DNA from: Hyperoodon ampullatus
Taxonomy: Eukaryota; Chordata; Mammalia; Artiodactyla; Ziphiidae
Length of the DNA stretch: 64,000 nt
NCBI GenBank assembly: GCA_949752795.1
Contig: OX457071.1
Location: forward strand, 75,171,983-75,235,982
Direction of reading: 5' to 3'
Made by a program: the position numbers and the translations under genes. This document shows, one piece after another, positions 47,913 to 59,800 of this stretch; positions within the stretch are counted from its first letter, which is position 1; every line of letters starts with the position of its first letter. The notes below the pieces were generated by a model. That model had not been told where the DNA came from, did not search any database, and was given only the letters and a program-made list of their open reading frames with translations.

Positions 47913-47948
<36 letters not shown>
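47913..47948. repeat. (GT)18 microsatellite
   Basis: Thirty-six bases of uninterrupted GT just downstream of the predicted AMER2 3' end. Confidence 0.98.
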
Positions 47949-47949
<1 letters not shown>

Positions 47950-47951
<2 letters not shown>

Positions 47952-50929
47952 ACCAACAGGAGGCCCGTATTTCTTTCCACACTTTGTGAACAGGTGAAAA
48001 GTTACTGTTTGCTTTGAGCAGGTGCCTTTGGCAAAGCTTGTTTGGTATTCTGACTCTGATCTGATTTCTGAGCCTTTTACTCAGAAAATCTCTGTTCCTT
48101 ATAACCCTCCTTGAGTTGGACTCACCTGCTGTGTGTGACTGCAACGAGCAGTGAATTGGAGTGTTTCTGAAGAGCTGTTTTCTGTTTTGTTTTGTTTAGG
48201 GGGGTTTGTTTTCACCTCATCTGTCTAATAATTCAAATCCATAGTACTTTTGAAACTTAATGTGAAGAATAATGAGATTGCGCCATCTTGTTTGAAAAAT
48301 AAGGATTGGAGTCTGCCTAGATTGTTTGGAAGTCTACTTCCCTGAGAATGGGCTTGTCCACACTGCAGTTACTTACATTTCTCTTTAAATAACAAGAAAA
48401 AACTCCTACTTATCTTTAGAACCTGATTAGCATAAACTTCCAAAGGGAGATCTGATTTGTACAGAGAAGAGTCAGAGTAAGTGGACATAGAAGCACAAAT
48501 AGTGAGACAAGAGATTCACAAAACCTGGACGCCTTTGCTGGCTCCCCATTTTCCCGGCCCATATCGTCCCTCCTCTTCCCCGCTTTTCCTAGAATTCACA
48601 CAGAAGGCACCTCACAATAACACACTCAATCTCCCTTTCATGAGGCCACGAGGAAACTAAAGCCCAGGGATGCCATGACGTTCCTGAGGCTGTGAGGAAA
48701 CTAAAGCCCAGGGATGCCATGACTTTCCTGAAGCCTCTGAGGTGGTGAAGTTGGTAAAAAGAGACCGAGTTTGGCAACCAAACAGAATCTGGGTTTGCAT
48801 TCTGGTTTGGACACTTACCAGCTCTGTGAATCCAGGCAGTTTCCCAAACTTCTCTGAGCCACAGTTTCCTGCTCTATACAAGGAGGATAAGGAGATTTAA
48901 TTGACAGGGTAGTTGTACCATGATTAACTTTCAGAAAGATAGGTGTTGAAAACATAGTATATTTTGTGTATATGTTAGTTGAGCTCCTTTTGCTTTTTAA
49001 AAAGGGGGTATTTATAAACATTAAAACTTCATGGGTTAGAGTTGAAATACTCTTGAACAGAGACCTTGCTTTGATGTAGGTAGAGGTGAATCAAACTTCT
49101 CGGATTGGTGAAGAGAGAGAAGCGTGCTGAGGATAGAGGGCTCTGAAGTGTGTTACTCTGAGGCTCATTACTCTGAAATGAAAAGCCTACGCGTGCTTAG
49201 GGGAGACTAGGGGACGACATCACGGATACTAGCTGAGTATGTGGGGTCTTGGCAGCCTCAAGAGCAATGACCAGACACCATGGTAATCAAATCAGAAGGC
49301 AGCTTCCTCCCCTAGACTCCAGACAACGGGCTGTAAGACTTGGGGCACCCAGAACCTCAGGCAGAGAGCCGGGTGGCTTAGTACAGTGGAGAGAAATCAG
49401 TGGTGCATGCAATCTGAAAAAAAGTAACCGTATGGGCTTGAGATATCGGAAATAATTTAAGCTCAAGGGCAGTTTCTTCTGCCATTTCAAGCAACGGCTG
49501 AGCAAGGCCTGTGCTCTGAATTGGCCTCAGTTCCTGAATGCCCCCGCCCCGAGTGAGCATCGCCCTGCCCTGGGATGTGGAATTCTGGGGCTTAAGGAGA
49601 ACACCGTTTTCATACAACATGGCTCTCAAACTCAGAGCATCTCATCTCTCGCCAGGCCAGAGACACACCATCTATTCCTACACCGAGGGGGTTGATGGCC
49701 GCTCTGGACAGGCTGGATGGGTGTCAGCCTCCAGTGTGGGCTTCTTGGCGGATTTTCAGGGTGTCCACAATCCTTACCTTTTATGCTGTTTTCACTGTAG
49801 GGAGAACTTTAGGCTGCAAGTTTAGAGTCCCGTGGAAGCAACTATGTCAGGAATCTAACCCAAGAGCACAGAGCAGTGGAAAAGTGTCCTGGAACCTTTC
49901 CCTCCACCTAGGCCCTGCACTTGCAGAGGGCATGTTGGTGCTCATGGCCAGCAGGGGTGTTGGGTGACATGTGGTGGGGTGGGGAGAGGGGTGTCTCCAA
50001 GAAAGAAGGGGCACCTGGGCGAAGACCAGGGTTCAGGGCTGCCGACAGAGCCCGTTGTCCTTGTTAATCCGGGGAGAAGCCCCAAAGAGTGTTTGGGCTC
50101 CATCAGAGATGGTTCCCCATTTCAGATCAGCTTTTCTATGTTTTTCTGGCTTCTAGTCCTAGGATTTGAGAGGTTAGTTTCCTTCTCAGCTCCTGAGGTC
50201 TTTCTAGCCTTGGCACCCTGGGTGAAGGTGGCCTTTAGAAGTTAATTCAGAGTCCTTGGTGGTTATTCTCATACCAGAAGCCACCTCTGTTTTGGCTTAG
50301 TTGGTGGAGCGAGGCACTTCTTAGAGGACTCTGGTCCTCGTGGGCAGCTCAGGGACGACCCTGGCAGGTGTTCACGTGGTCCCAGGCCCGAGTCACATGC
50401 TTGTTCGAGCTTTGTCCATCTGACAAGACGTCATACCCATCATATGTGGCAGTAAATGGATTCGCAACTTTGGTTCAGCTCAACGAATATCTAGAACTTA
50501 ATGTGTTGGGCTGTGTGCTAGACGTGGTGGGTGCGGGTGAGACATAACACTGGCCCCTCTGCTAAGGTTGCTGTAACTTCCCAGTAAACTGCCTGTGCAA
50601 ATCTGTGTCTCGGTGTCATTTCCCAGGGAGCTCCAACCTATTCTGATTTCCATTTTCCGGTGAAAAAGTGAAGCTTAGAGATCTTAAGTGTTTCTGGCAA
50701 CAGCAGGTTGGATAGAGTTAAATTTTCTTCTTGTACAGAATACTTACCAATGCCTGACAAAATTAATTTTTATTTCTTTAAATGCACAGTTGAGCTCTCC
50801 AGGAAGGGAGGCCAGTAATCCCCAGCTGTAACTACTGATGCCTGGAGGCCTAGAACATGGAAGAATGAGCTGGGGCCATATGGGAGACATTAAATCCACA
50901 GTCAAAGCAGAAGGGCTATTTTGTAGACC
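47950..50929. other. Non-coding stretch with a 44-bp duplication and a MIR
   Basis: A 44-bp unit (GAGGAAACTAAAGCCCAGGG and following) is repeated in tandem at 48650-48693 and 48694-48737 with few changes. A plus-sense MIR lies at about 48770-48960 (GACACTTACCAGCTCTGTGA, then CCACAGTTTCCTGCTCTATA). No gene was seen. Confidence 0.6.
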
Positions 50930-52170
50930 TTTTTTTGGTAATTGAAAGATCGAGCAGGCACAAAATCTTTACAGATAAAGATTTGAGCCACACATTTGCA
51001 CACATATATAACCCTGGACCAAACAGTTAGAGAACCCACACTCTTTTCAAGTACAAACGAAACACGAAAACTGACCACATCCTAAGCCACGAACTAAGTC
51101 TTAACACGTTTCAAAAAAATCAGTTCCATACAGAACATCTTCTCTGACTACAATACAACTATGCTGGAAATTATCAGTAAAAAGATAACTAAAGCCACTC
51201 CATACATTTGCAAATTTTTAGAAAATACACCTTTCAACAACTTACGGATCAAAGAAATGAGTATAAACATTAGAAAACAATTAGGAGTAATCATTATGAA
51301 AACATTGTATATTAAAACCTGAAATGTAGCTAAAGGTTACTTAGAAGGAATTTTATAGCCTAAAATGCTTAGATTAGGAAAAAGTAAGCTGGGGATTAAT
51401 GAGTTAAGAATCCATTTTAATCAACTGTAAGAAAAATTAGAAAAAGAATAAACCAATAGAAAGTTTAAGTAAGAAGTAATATAGACAACAACAGAAAGTA
51501 GTGAGACAGAAAACAAAAATACTCTAAAGTGGGTCAACAAAGACAAACATTGATTTTTGGGGGAAAAATATCTAATAATATTTATTAAGAAAGAAATAGA
51601 GAAGATACAAGAAAGGTATGGAATGAGAAGATGGGCGTAACTATAGCTGCAGCAGAGATAAAAAGATAAAGAATGCTATAGAAGTTATGCCAATGGGTTT
51701 TAAAATTTAGACAAAATATACATATTCCCCCCCAAAAAAAAAATTGCCAAAAGCAACTTGAGAAGAAATAACCTAAGGAGTCCTAAAACTGTGAGAGGCA
51801 TTGAATTGGCAGGTAAACCTCTTCCTGCCTTTCCAAACAAAGCAACACCATAAAACCAGATGGCAGAATGGATGCGCCACCAAACTTCAAGTCATCAGAT
51901 AACTTCAGTCCAACCCAACCTCTTTCCTAGAAGGAGGGAAACCCTCAGTGCGTTGTCTGCCATCAGCAAGAGAGGAAAACTACAGACATCTCTCCATCAT
52001 GGAATTCAGCATTTCTGTATAAGCTGTTGGAAAACCGAAATCTAGTCGTATGTAACACTGATCCTCATTCCAGGAATGCAAATATGGTTCACCTTAAAAA
52101 AAAGTCTATTAGAATAATTCACCACATTAAGAGATTAAGGAGAAGCATATGACATCTCAAAGCTGTGGAT
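50930..52170 (+). repeat. Ancient L1 ORF2 remnant
   Basis: The A-rich strand is on plus. The CACATCCTAAGCCACGAACT AAG area and, near 52070-52150, ATTCCAGGAATGCAAATATG GTTCACC with CACCACATTAAGAGATTAAG match the RT coding part of old L1s. Many stops and indels are present. Confidence 0.7.
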
Positions 52171-52279
52171 TCACATGCCTAAGGCAGTTTTTAATGTTCC
52201 TTAACAAATCCAGAATCCGAACACTAAATCTTGTCATGTTCTTGAAACATTCAGGCTCTTAGGACAATGGGTTTCTTTA

Positions 52280-52321
52280 TTTTTTTAATTTTATTGAAGT
52301 ATAGTTGATTAACGATGTTGT
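52280..52321 (-). mobile_element. Ultra-short L1 3'-end insertion (42 bp)
   Basis: Only a T-run plus ATTGAAGTATAGTTGATTAA is inserted. An 18-bp duplication (GGACAATGGGTTTCTTTA at 52262-52279; GGACACTGGGTTTCTTTA at 52322-52339) flanks it with one mismatch. Confidence 0.85.
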
Positions 52322-52593
52322 GGACACTGGGTTTCTTTAAACATTTTGTCTCGTAACATTGTTTTAAGCAGTTGACCATATTTCATCCAATCTAAGATGC
52401 TATAGGTACACCATTCTCTTCTATATCGTGAAGGAAGAAAAAAATGCTGGCAGTTATCATTGTAAGACACCACTGATTGAGAGAAGTGCCCAATTTTAGA
52501 GATGTAAGTTGTTAAAATGCGCATCTTAGAATGGATGAAGTATTGATGTGTTTGTTAAGAGTTTTAATAATCGTATTCTTCCTCTTCACTTAG

Positions 52594-52842
52594 GGAAATA
52601 AAGATTTACATGAAAAAGACAGTTATCTAAATGTTGGGTCTACAGCTACCGAATGTCCAGACGTTTGGAAGCAATTAATATTTAGTGAAGAAGATACCAA
52701 ACAGACACAATCAAGGTCTCAAACTTTAGGGAAATGGTCTATTCCTTTTTGTGCAGCATTATACGCTGAAAAAAATTCACACATATTTAAAGTTATTTCT
52801 CAAGCTTCTCACTTTGAAGAAAACGAAGGCCTACACATTTGA
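52594..52842 (+). other. Candidate terminal coding exon of unknown identity
   Basis: A strong acceptor (TATTCTTCCTCTTCACTTAG, AG at 52592-52593) is followed at once by 82 sense codons ending in TGA (52840-52842). The frame has a TAG immediately before the exon and no Met, so it could be translated only after splicing. The peptide starts GNKDLHEKD, includes TECPDVWKQLIFSEED and ends EENEGLHI. I do not recognise it. An AATAAA about 735 bp downstream (53577-53582) could end a transcript. Chance openness in A/T-rich DNA is a serious alternative, as is a retrocopy fragment. Confidence 0.25.
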
Positions 52843-53599
52843 CATCTTTGCTTCTTGTCTTTCTCTGTCTACCAGGCCCTCCAAGTTGGCAGGCAAGAAC
52901 AGAATGATAATCTAAAAAGATCTTTGTCGGTGGCTAGCACCTTAGTGTTTCCCAGAAGACACCAATTTCTCATAGGTGTATGTCTCATACTTATTTCCAG
53001 ATGGTAATGTGCTTCTTAACAAGCGTCTAAATCTTTCTTCTGCCCACGGCACTGCATTTCAGAAGCCTCCTGTCACATCTTGTTTTCTCGGTCTTGGCCT
53101 GATGCATGACCACACTCGCCAGGACGTGCCTGGTCAGTGGGTGTCAGGGAATTTCTTCTGAGTGGGAAGCCTGTCCACTGGCTGCTCCAAGCCCAGCATT
53201 TTGCTCCAGGGTGTTTGCCTCCGGACTGTGATAACCCTCTACCTGTACGTCTGTAAACAGCAATAAGCGGGGAAACCCTAGCTGGCTCCACCCTTTTCCC
53301 TGTGTTCTAAGTGCTCCCATTCCAAGGACTTGCATCTTTTACTTGATCACTTCTTTTCAGACTGTATTTTGGTCGAAATGTTTCTTTCTTCTTCCCATCT
53401 TTGCTCTTTGTTCTCTTCACAACCTTCTTTCCTACTGACCTTTAGCCCAGAATTATCTTCCCAGCAATTCATTTGTTCTCCTTTAGGGGAAAATCCATAT
53501 AATATCTGCTTTTTCTGGGAGGCTTGTCCTGAGAGTTTTGTACTGATAAACTAGTGTTGTCAGGGATTGTTGTATAATAAAGAATTTGCTTGGTCTTTG

Positions 53600-53980
53600 T
53601 TCCTGCTTCCTGGGAGATAACCTCAAAATCTTTGGAATTTCCTGAGTTCTAGGAGTGTCTTTGTTGTTCATGGTGGGTCTCTCAGCCACACCCGAATTTA
53701 TGCTAGTGAGGTGACTCGGGATGGGGACTGGTCACCCAGAAAGGCCGGCTGTGTGACTGGAGGGTTGGGGCTCTGAGCCGTGTCACATCAGCTGACCTCC
53801 TGACTTCCTGGGAGGGGAAGGGGCTGGACATTGAGTTCAATCACATGGCCAGTGCTTGAATCACTTATACCTATGAAATGAAACCCCAGTCAAATCCCTG
53901 AACACTGAGGCTTCTCAGGGTAGCCTCCTGGTGGGTGAGCAGAGAGGGCACGAAACTATGCTTATTCTGCGTGGCTAGCG
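53600..53980 (+). repeat. Old ERVL-type LTR remnant
   Basis: The run GGTGGGTCTCTCAGCCACAC CCGAATTTATGC and TTGAGTTCAATCACATGGCC, followed by an ATGAAATGAAACCCC block, match my memory of a dispersed mammalian LTR. No viral genes are present. Confidence 0.5.
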
Positions 53981-55480
53981 TCAGAAGTGGATTGCAGTAT
54001 TGCAGGGGCACGGTGAAAAGGAAGGCTTGATTCCAACAGGCCCAAATAAAACCTTTTTAAAAATTATTTTTATTATCTATAATGAAAGAAATAAAAATTG
54101 ATACTCCATTCTCATAGCTTATATATCTAACTGATCGACCAGCTACGCTTGAATCTGAGTCATTTTAGGAGGCTGTTTCTCTGAGCCTTTAAAGACTTAC
54201 TTTTCCACTCACTGCTTATGGCTTTAACTGGATATTCCTCAGAGGTCCACTGGGAGGACCTGATCTCCTCAGCCCTTTGGGCAGCCTGGCAGGGCCTGGA
54301 GTGGCTCGCCAGCACCCTGGTTTGGGGGTCCTTAGAGTATGGCTGGGGCAGAGGATGGGGGTCCTGACATCATCCCATGGTACCCACAGGCCTGAGCACA
54401 TGGTACCCGCAGGCCTGAGCACATGGTACCCACAAACCTGGGACCCTCTGCAGTGCTAGAAAGGGCAGGCAAGGTGACCCAGCATCTGCTGCCCATTTGA
54501 TGGGCGAAGGGTAGGGCTGTGAGTGGAGTTTGGGCTGGACAGGGCAGGGAGCAGGGTACAGCCAGGCTTGGGGTCAGGAGGCCCGGCGGCCATCGGCCCA
54601 CCCACCTTGCGTGCTTCTGTCTGTTTCTGGCTGAGGGGACTTTCAGCAGAGTGACTGCCCGCAGTGTGATTGTTCTCACACTCACGAGACAAGCACAGGG
54701 GAGCTTCCACACTGCGGCGTCACTGGTGTCAAAAAGTCCCACTGGGTTCAAAATCCGCTCGCTCTTCTTCCAAGAACTTCCATCACGAAAGAAAAGGCAG
54801 AGTTCCTAGACTGTTGAAAGCTAATCTCAACTGTTATAAATGTTTGAGAGGTTTGCAAAGTGGTTTTCAATTTTTTATCACCCATCTATGTGAACACGTT
54901 TTCTCCTAGATGGTGACTGTCACGAGCTGGAAAAGAAACATAGAGCCCGGTAAGGCTGAAACCCCAAGAGACACGAGCTATGTACAGGAGAACAAGCTGG
55001 AATTTCTCAGGCCAGTTCTCGAAGAGATTTTATTGAAAAGTTTTATAGAAGGTCAGTGTTACGTATTTCCCCTGATACGTCCTATCTTATTTTTCTTGAC
55101 ATAATTATATAATATGAAGAAGATGTAATGTTTTTACCAAGTCCTGTGTGGTTGTTCCCAGGCCCCCTCTGCCTTGCCCCCCAGTGCTGTGTTCCGATTG
55201 TTATTCTCTACCGGCCGGTTGTAAAGGGAAAAGCTTGGAGCCCGGCTCTCTTCAGTCAGGAGGTGCCCAGGCTCAGGTGAGATTCACTCACATTTTAGGG
55301 AAACTCAGGATGTGGTCTGCAGTTACCCTCCCTGGTTCACATCAGAAAACCCCATTTATATTGTTCCACCCCCTCCCCCGACAGCTGTTACATAATAACA
55401 GTACCAACACCATAAATCTCAATGGATTCTCGTGTGACGTGTAATAGCGAACATGGGCAAATACACAGGTTTAATACTTT
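53981..55480. other. Non-coding stretch with a 23-bp x3 tandem repeat
   Basis: The unit CATGGTACCCACAGGCCTGA (first 20 of 23 bases) occurs three times in tandem from 54376 to 54444, with small changes in the third copy. A short open frame at 54910-55104 follows an AG (CGTTTTCTCCTAG) but shows no recognisable protein. The rest is unremarkable. Confidence 0.55.
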
Positions 55481-55825
55481 TTTTAAATTCGTTTATTTAT
55501 TTTTGGCTGCGTTGGGTCTTCATTGCTGTGCCCAGGCTTTCTCTAGTTGTGGCGAGCGGGGGCTACTCTTCGTTGCAGTGCGCGGGCTTCTCATCGTGGT
55601 GGATTCTCTTGTTGCAGAGCACGGGCTCTAGAGCGCAGGCTTCGGTAGTTGTGGCTCGCGGGCTCAGTAGTTGTGGCACGCAGGCTCTAGAGCGCAAGCT
55701 CAGTTGTTGTGGTGCACGGGCTCCGTTGCTCTGCGGCGTGTGGGATCTTCCCGGACCAGGGCTCAAACCCGTGTCCCCTGCATTGGCAGGTGGACTCTTA
55801 ACCACTGTGCCACCAGGGAAGTCCC
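55481..55825 (-). mobile_element. CHR-type SINE, long form
   Basis: In reverse the head ends at 55825. The body has the long-form CTCAGTAGTTGTGGCACGCA blocks and the tail is T-rich at 55481-55505. The duplication is short and degraded (TTAATA-like). Confidence 0.93.
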
Positions 55826-58800
55826 TTAATAAATTTTTAATTAAAGGAAATCAGAGAGCAATGCCATTGTGTTATGTTACTAACATAAGTGACAGCTGGA
55901 GTGGCCTGGGCCTCTGCGTTTAAATGCCATCCTTCAAATGGTGGGAAACCTAATTAAGCCAGGATGTGGTTTCAGGGGAAGCCCCCTCCACGTGACCCTT
56001 GGGGGCTCTGGAATGTGTAATTCACCAGAAAGTCACCCCTCCCTGAGCCCAGGAGCAGGGCTTTGCATCCTCCCCACCATCCGCCGTAGGTGTGAGGCCA
56101 GCATCTCTGTCTAGGTTTCTTGGCCACGTGGGTTTCTTTCTCTTTCCTGCCCAGGTTTCCCCCTGGGTTTCCCCAACTCCCGAGGGACCACGCTGTCGCC
56201 CAGCCCCAGACAGGTCAAGTCAGGGCCTCTCGTACGCAGGTGTTTCCTGAGTAGAAATCCGTGCAGCCAGTGACCCCACCCTTGCCATCTAGGTCGTTAA
56301 GTAAGAGAAAACGGGGAGGAGAGGAGGCGTCGCAGGTGCTCTGAGCACTGCCGGGCCCAGGGGTGTTCACAGACAGCTCCCTGCTGCTGCCCAGCAAGCC
56401 TCCGAGCGTGCTTGGCTGGAGCTGCGTCCCGGGCCTGCCTGTCGTGACTCGGGAGGGGGACAAAGCCCTGTCCCCAGGCTGAAGTCAGGACAGACCGCGC
56501 GGTGAAGCATGTGCCCTGCGCCCCCGTGGGGTCAGGCAGGGGGGAGACCCCCAGGAGCCATATCCAGGCTTGGTCTCCTCTTCCTTACAGGATGCTCCTG
56601 GGGCCATCTGCCCGGGGTCCCTGATTCCAGGGGGCCCAGGCTGAGGCCGAGGGGGGAGATAGACTTCATCTGAGGCCGAGATTTCCTGCACGAGGTTCAG
56701 AGGAGGAGGGTCACGAGGACAGGTGGATACACTGGAGCATCAGGGACCGTCTGATTTGAAAGTAACCGCTGTGAGGGGAGAAAGGCGAGCAAAAGAGAAA
56801 AGAGGGCCACGTCCTGCCTTTTGGGGGCGAGCCGCACTGGGGTTCGTGGTCCCCGCCTGTGGAGGCCGTAGGAAGGTTCTCGAAGGCACCTGGGGAGGTT
56901 TGCAGTGCGTGTCCTTGGCCTTAGCTGGCGGGGCTGCAATTTTGCCTCCTGAGGACGCGGTTGCAGAAAGCTGCGCCCCAGCAAGGCCCAGGGGCCTCGT
57001 TTGTCCGCGGTCCTGCTGCGCGGGAACGCTTCCAGGCAGCTTTTGCTTCATCTGCTCTGTCTTCCTGTCTCTGCTCACCTCCGGGGCAGCAAAAGCGGAG
57101 CCTCTGACAGCAGGCAGAGCGCCTTCTGAGAACTGGTGAGCATCGGGAGACTTTTTCTCTTTTATATTAGCTCACAAACGTGCTAACGAACATAGACAGC
57201 TGAGCAAACGTCTGGTACACAGTAAGTGCTCCGTAAATATTCGCGGTTATCTGTTGTGCCTTCTGTACCAGTTGGAGGTGACGCGATGAATGAATAGTAA
57301 TTAACCACCTGCCTGGAGATCTGGAGACTAATAAGGCAGGGGGTTCAAGGACATTCTCATATTTTCACAACAACCCTGTGAGCTAAATGGGGCAGGATTG
57401 TTAGAACCAGAATCCCAGAACTGTTGAGCTGAGGGGACCTTGGAGATGATGAACTCCAGCCCCCTCACTTACAAATGAGGAAACTGAGGCCCAAGGAGGG
57501 GAAACGATCCCCTCGGGATCCCACAGTGAGTGAGGGGAAAGGTCCACAGGCAGAGCCGAAGGCGGAGCTTTGTCTGGGTCTTTTCCAGAGACGATGGGAT
57601 GGAGAAGGGCAAGGCTGGCGATGTGAAACCCGTTTTCAGGCTTTTGCTATAAATTCAAGTGAGATGTCGGCAGTTCCTGAAAAGGGCCTTATTAATGAAG
57701 GCAAGTGCAGAGCAGGAGGGAGAGACCCAGAGATGAGAGGGATTGAGGAGACAGTAACACTACTTGATGACCAACCCTCCTGGTGCCCAGGCTCATGGCC
57801 ATGGTGTGACCAAGCTCGCTCTGTGACTGAGCTGATCGGTCCCCTCTTGTAGTCAAGGTGATTTCAATAGCGATCTGACACCTGTGAGCAAAAAAAGGAT
57901 CCTGACTAGGGCACTAGGAAACATTAACATTTAACATGTGGTTCTCAAACTTGTCTTTGGACGTTGCGTGTACGTGCACGGGGGCTCCGGGGCTTGGTGA
58001 GGTAACGCTCCCTTCCTCCGGTGCAGAGCTGGGAAGATGGAAATGACATTTCCCGTTCCCCATCGAAGCTCGGCTTCTGGATGGGATTCAGACCCTGCCA
58101 GTAAGATGAGCCGTTAACAGACCTTGATGAGAAACTGGGCTGCCTCCTGCAACCCCCGTGAGCCTCATGTGAGATTGATCTGGGAGAGACTGAGAGCAGA
58201 GAGGGGCGCAGGCACCCCCTGCCCGTGCCGTTCCTGCCGGAGCTGGTAGAGATTTGGGGCCAGCAGCCCAGTGGTGGCTTTTTGTTTGGAAGCCTTCTCC
58301 CCGGGCAAAGGCAGAGCAGCCCCAGTGCGTGGCTTGGGGTTCCTGAAGTTTCACCCTCCCAACCCTCGTGGGAACTCTATCCTCCTAGGGTAGTCCTTGC
58401 TGATTCAACTAGCTGGAGTGGAGTCTGCAGTGTGCCGCTAACACCCTTGACCACTACTGTGCAAAGCCCATGTTTCTAGGGAAACAAACCACAGGCTTTG
58501 TCAAATTTTCAATAGGCTTATAATCCCCAAAAGGCTATGCCCTGTTGGCTGGAGGGATGGAGGGTGGAGGAAGGAGCCCTGGGAAGGAGCAGTGAGATCT
58601 CTGGGGGCAGGGCACTGGAGGGGCCATTCTGAGGAGGATAAATCAGCAGAATCGACTGCTCTAGAGGAGAGAGAGATCGGAATTAGGTCACTGCACTTGG
58701 CCGTTTCAGGAAAGTGGAAGCAGAATCCTAATTGCAGCATCCTGAGGAGCGAATGAGGATGAGAAAGTGCAGGGCGTAAAGAGTGTTTCTGAAGCAAACA

Positions 58801-58858
58801 CGCGAAGAAAAGAAAAGAAAAAGGATGAGAGATTGATTTTCAGAAAGAAGGGAAGGTG
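55826..58858. other. Non-coding stretch with MIR remnants
   Basis: A MIR-type 3' motif (GGTACACAGTAAGTGCTCCG TAAATATT) lies at 57212-57240. A second old repeat is at 57350-57500 (TTTTCACAACAACCCTGTGA; AATGAGGAAACTGAGGCCCA). GC-rich open frames at 56700-57140 on both strands are not supported as genes. Confidence 0.5.
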
Positions 58859-59800
58859 TTTTCCTTTCTTTCCTTCCTCCCTCCCTCCCTCCTTCCCCCT
58901 CCCCTCCCTCCCTCCCCTCCCTCCCTCCTTCCCCCTCCCCCCTCCTCCCCCTCCCTTCCTCCTTCCCCCCTCCCTCCCTCCTCCCTCCCTCCCTCCTTCC
59001 CCCTCCTTCCCTCCTTCCCCCCTCCCTCCCTCCCTCCCCCTCCCTCCCTCCTTCCCCCCTCCCTCCTTCCCTCCTTCCCCCCTCCCCCTCCCTCCCTCCT
59101 TCCCCCTCCCTCCTTCCCCCTCCCCCTCCCTCCCTCCTTCCCCCCTCCCTCCCTCCTCCCTCCCTCCCTCCTTCCCCCTCCCTCCCTCCTTCCCCCTCCC
59201 TCCTTCCCCCCTCCCCCTCCCTCCCTCCTTCCCCCCTCCCTCCCTCCTTCCCCCTCCCTCCCTCCTTCCCCCCTCCCTCCCTCCTTCCCCCTCCTTCCCT
59301 CCTTCCCCCCTCCCTCCCTCCCTCCCCCTCCCTCCCTCCTTCCCCCCTCCCTCCTTCCCTCCTTCCCCCCTCCCCCTCCCTCCCTCCTTCCCCCTCCCTC
59401 CTTCCCCCCTCCCCCTCCCTCCCTCCTTCCCCCCTCCCTCCCTCCTCCCCTCCCTCCCTCCTTCCCCCTCCCCCTCCCTCCCTCCTTCCCCCTCCCTCCC
59501 TCCTTCCCCCTCCCCCCCCTCCCTCCCTCCCCTCCCTCCCTCCTTCCCCCTCCCTCCTTCCCCCCTCCCCCTCCCTCCCTCCTTCCCCCCTCCCTCCTTC
59601 CCCCCTCCCCCTCCCTCCCTCCTTCCCCCCTCCCTCCCTCCTCCCCTCCCTCCCTCCTTCCCCCTCCCCCTCCCTCCCTCCTTCCCCCTCCCCCTCCCTC
59701 CCTCCTTCCCCCTCCCTCCCTCCTTCCCCCTCCCCCTCCCTCCCTCCTTCCCCCTCCCTCCTTCCCCCTCCCTCCTTCCCCCCCCCTTCCTCCCCTCCCC
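58859..59800. repeat. Polypyrimidine minisatellite with higher-order structure
   Basis: About 940 bp consists almost only of CCCT, CCTT and C-run units on the plus strand (GGGAGGGAGGAAGGGG on minus). A block beginning at 58993 recurs at 59281, 288 bp later, over about 175 bp with only a few single-base length changes. Open frames of 320-375 codons here are pure low-complexity artefacts. Confidence 0.97.

Noticed and set aside
53577..53582. AATAAA as firm evidence for a gene ending at 53.6 kb
   Set aside because: The hexamer is frequent in A/T-rich DNA and sits next to an old LTR; kept only as weak support for the 52.6-kb exon candidate.
54910..55104. 64-codon frame after an AG with a possible donor GTAAGG at 54951
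   Set aside because: A 42-bp exon could be drawn, but the acceptor is weak, there is no partner exon and no recognisable peptide.
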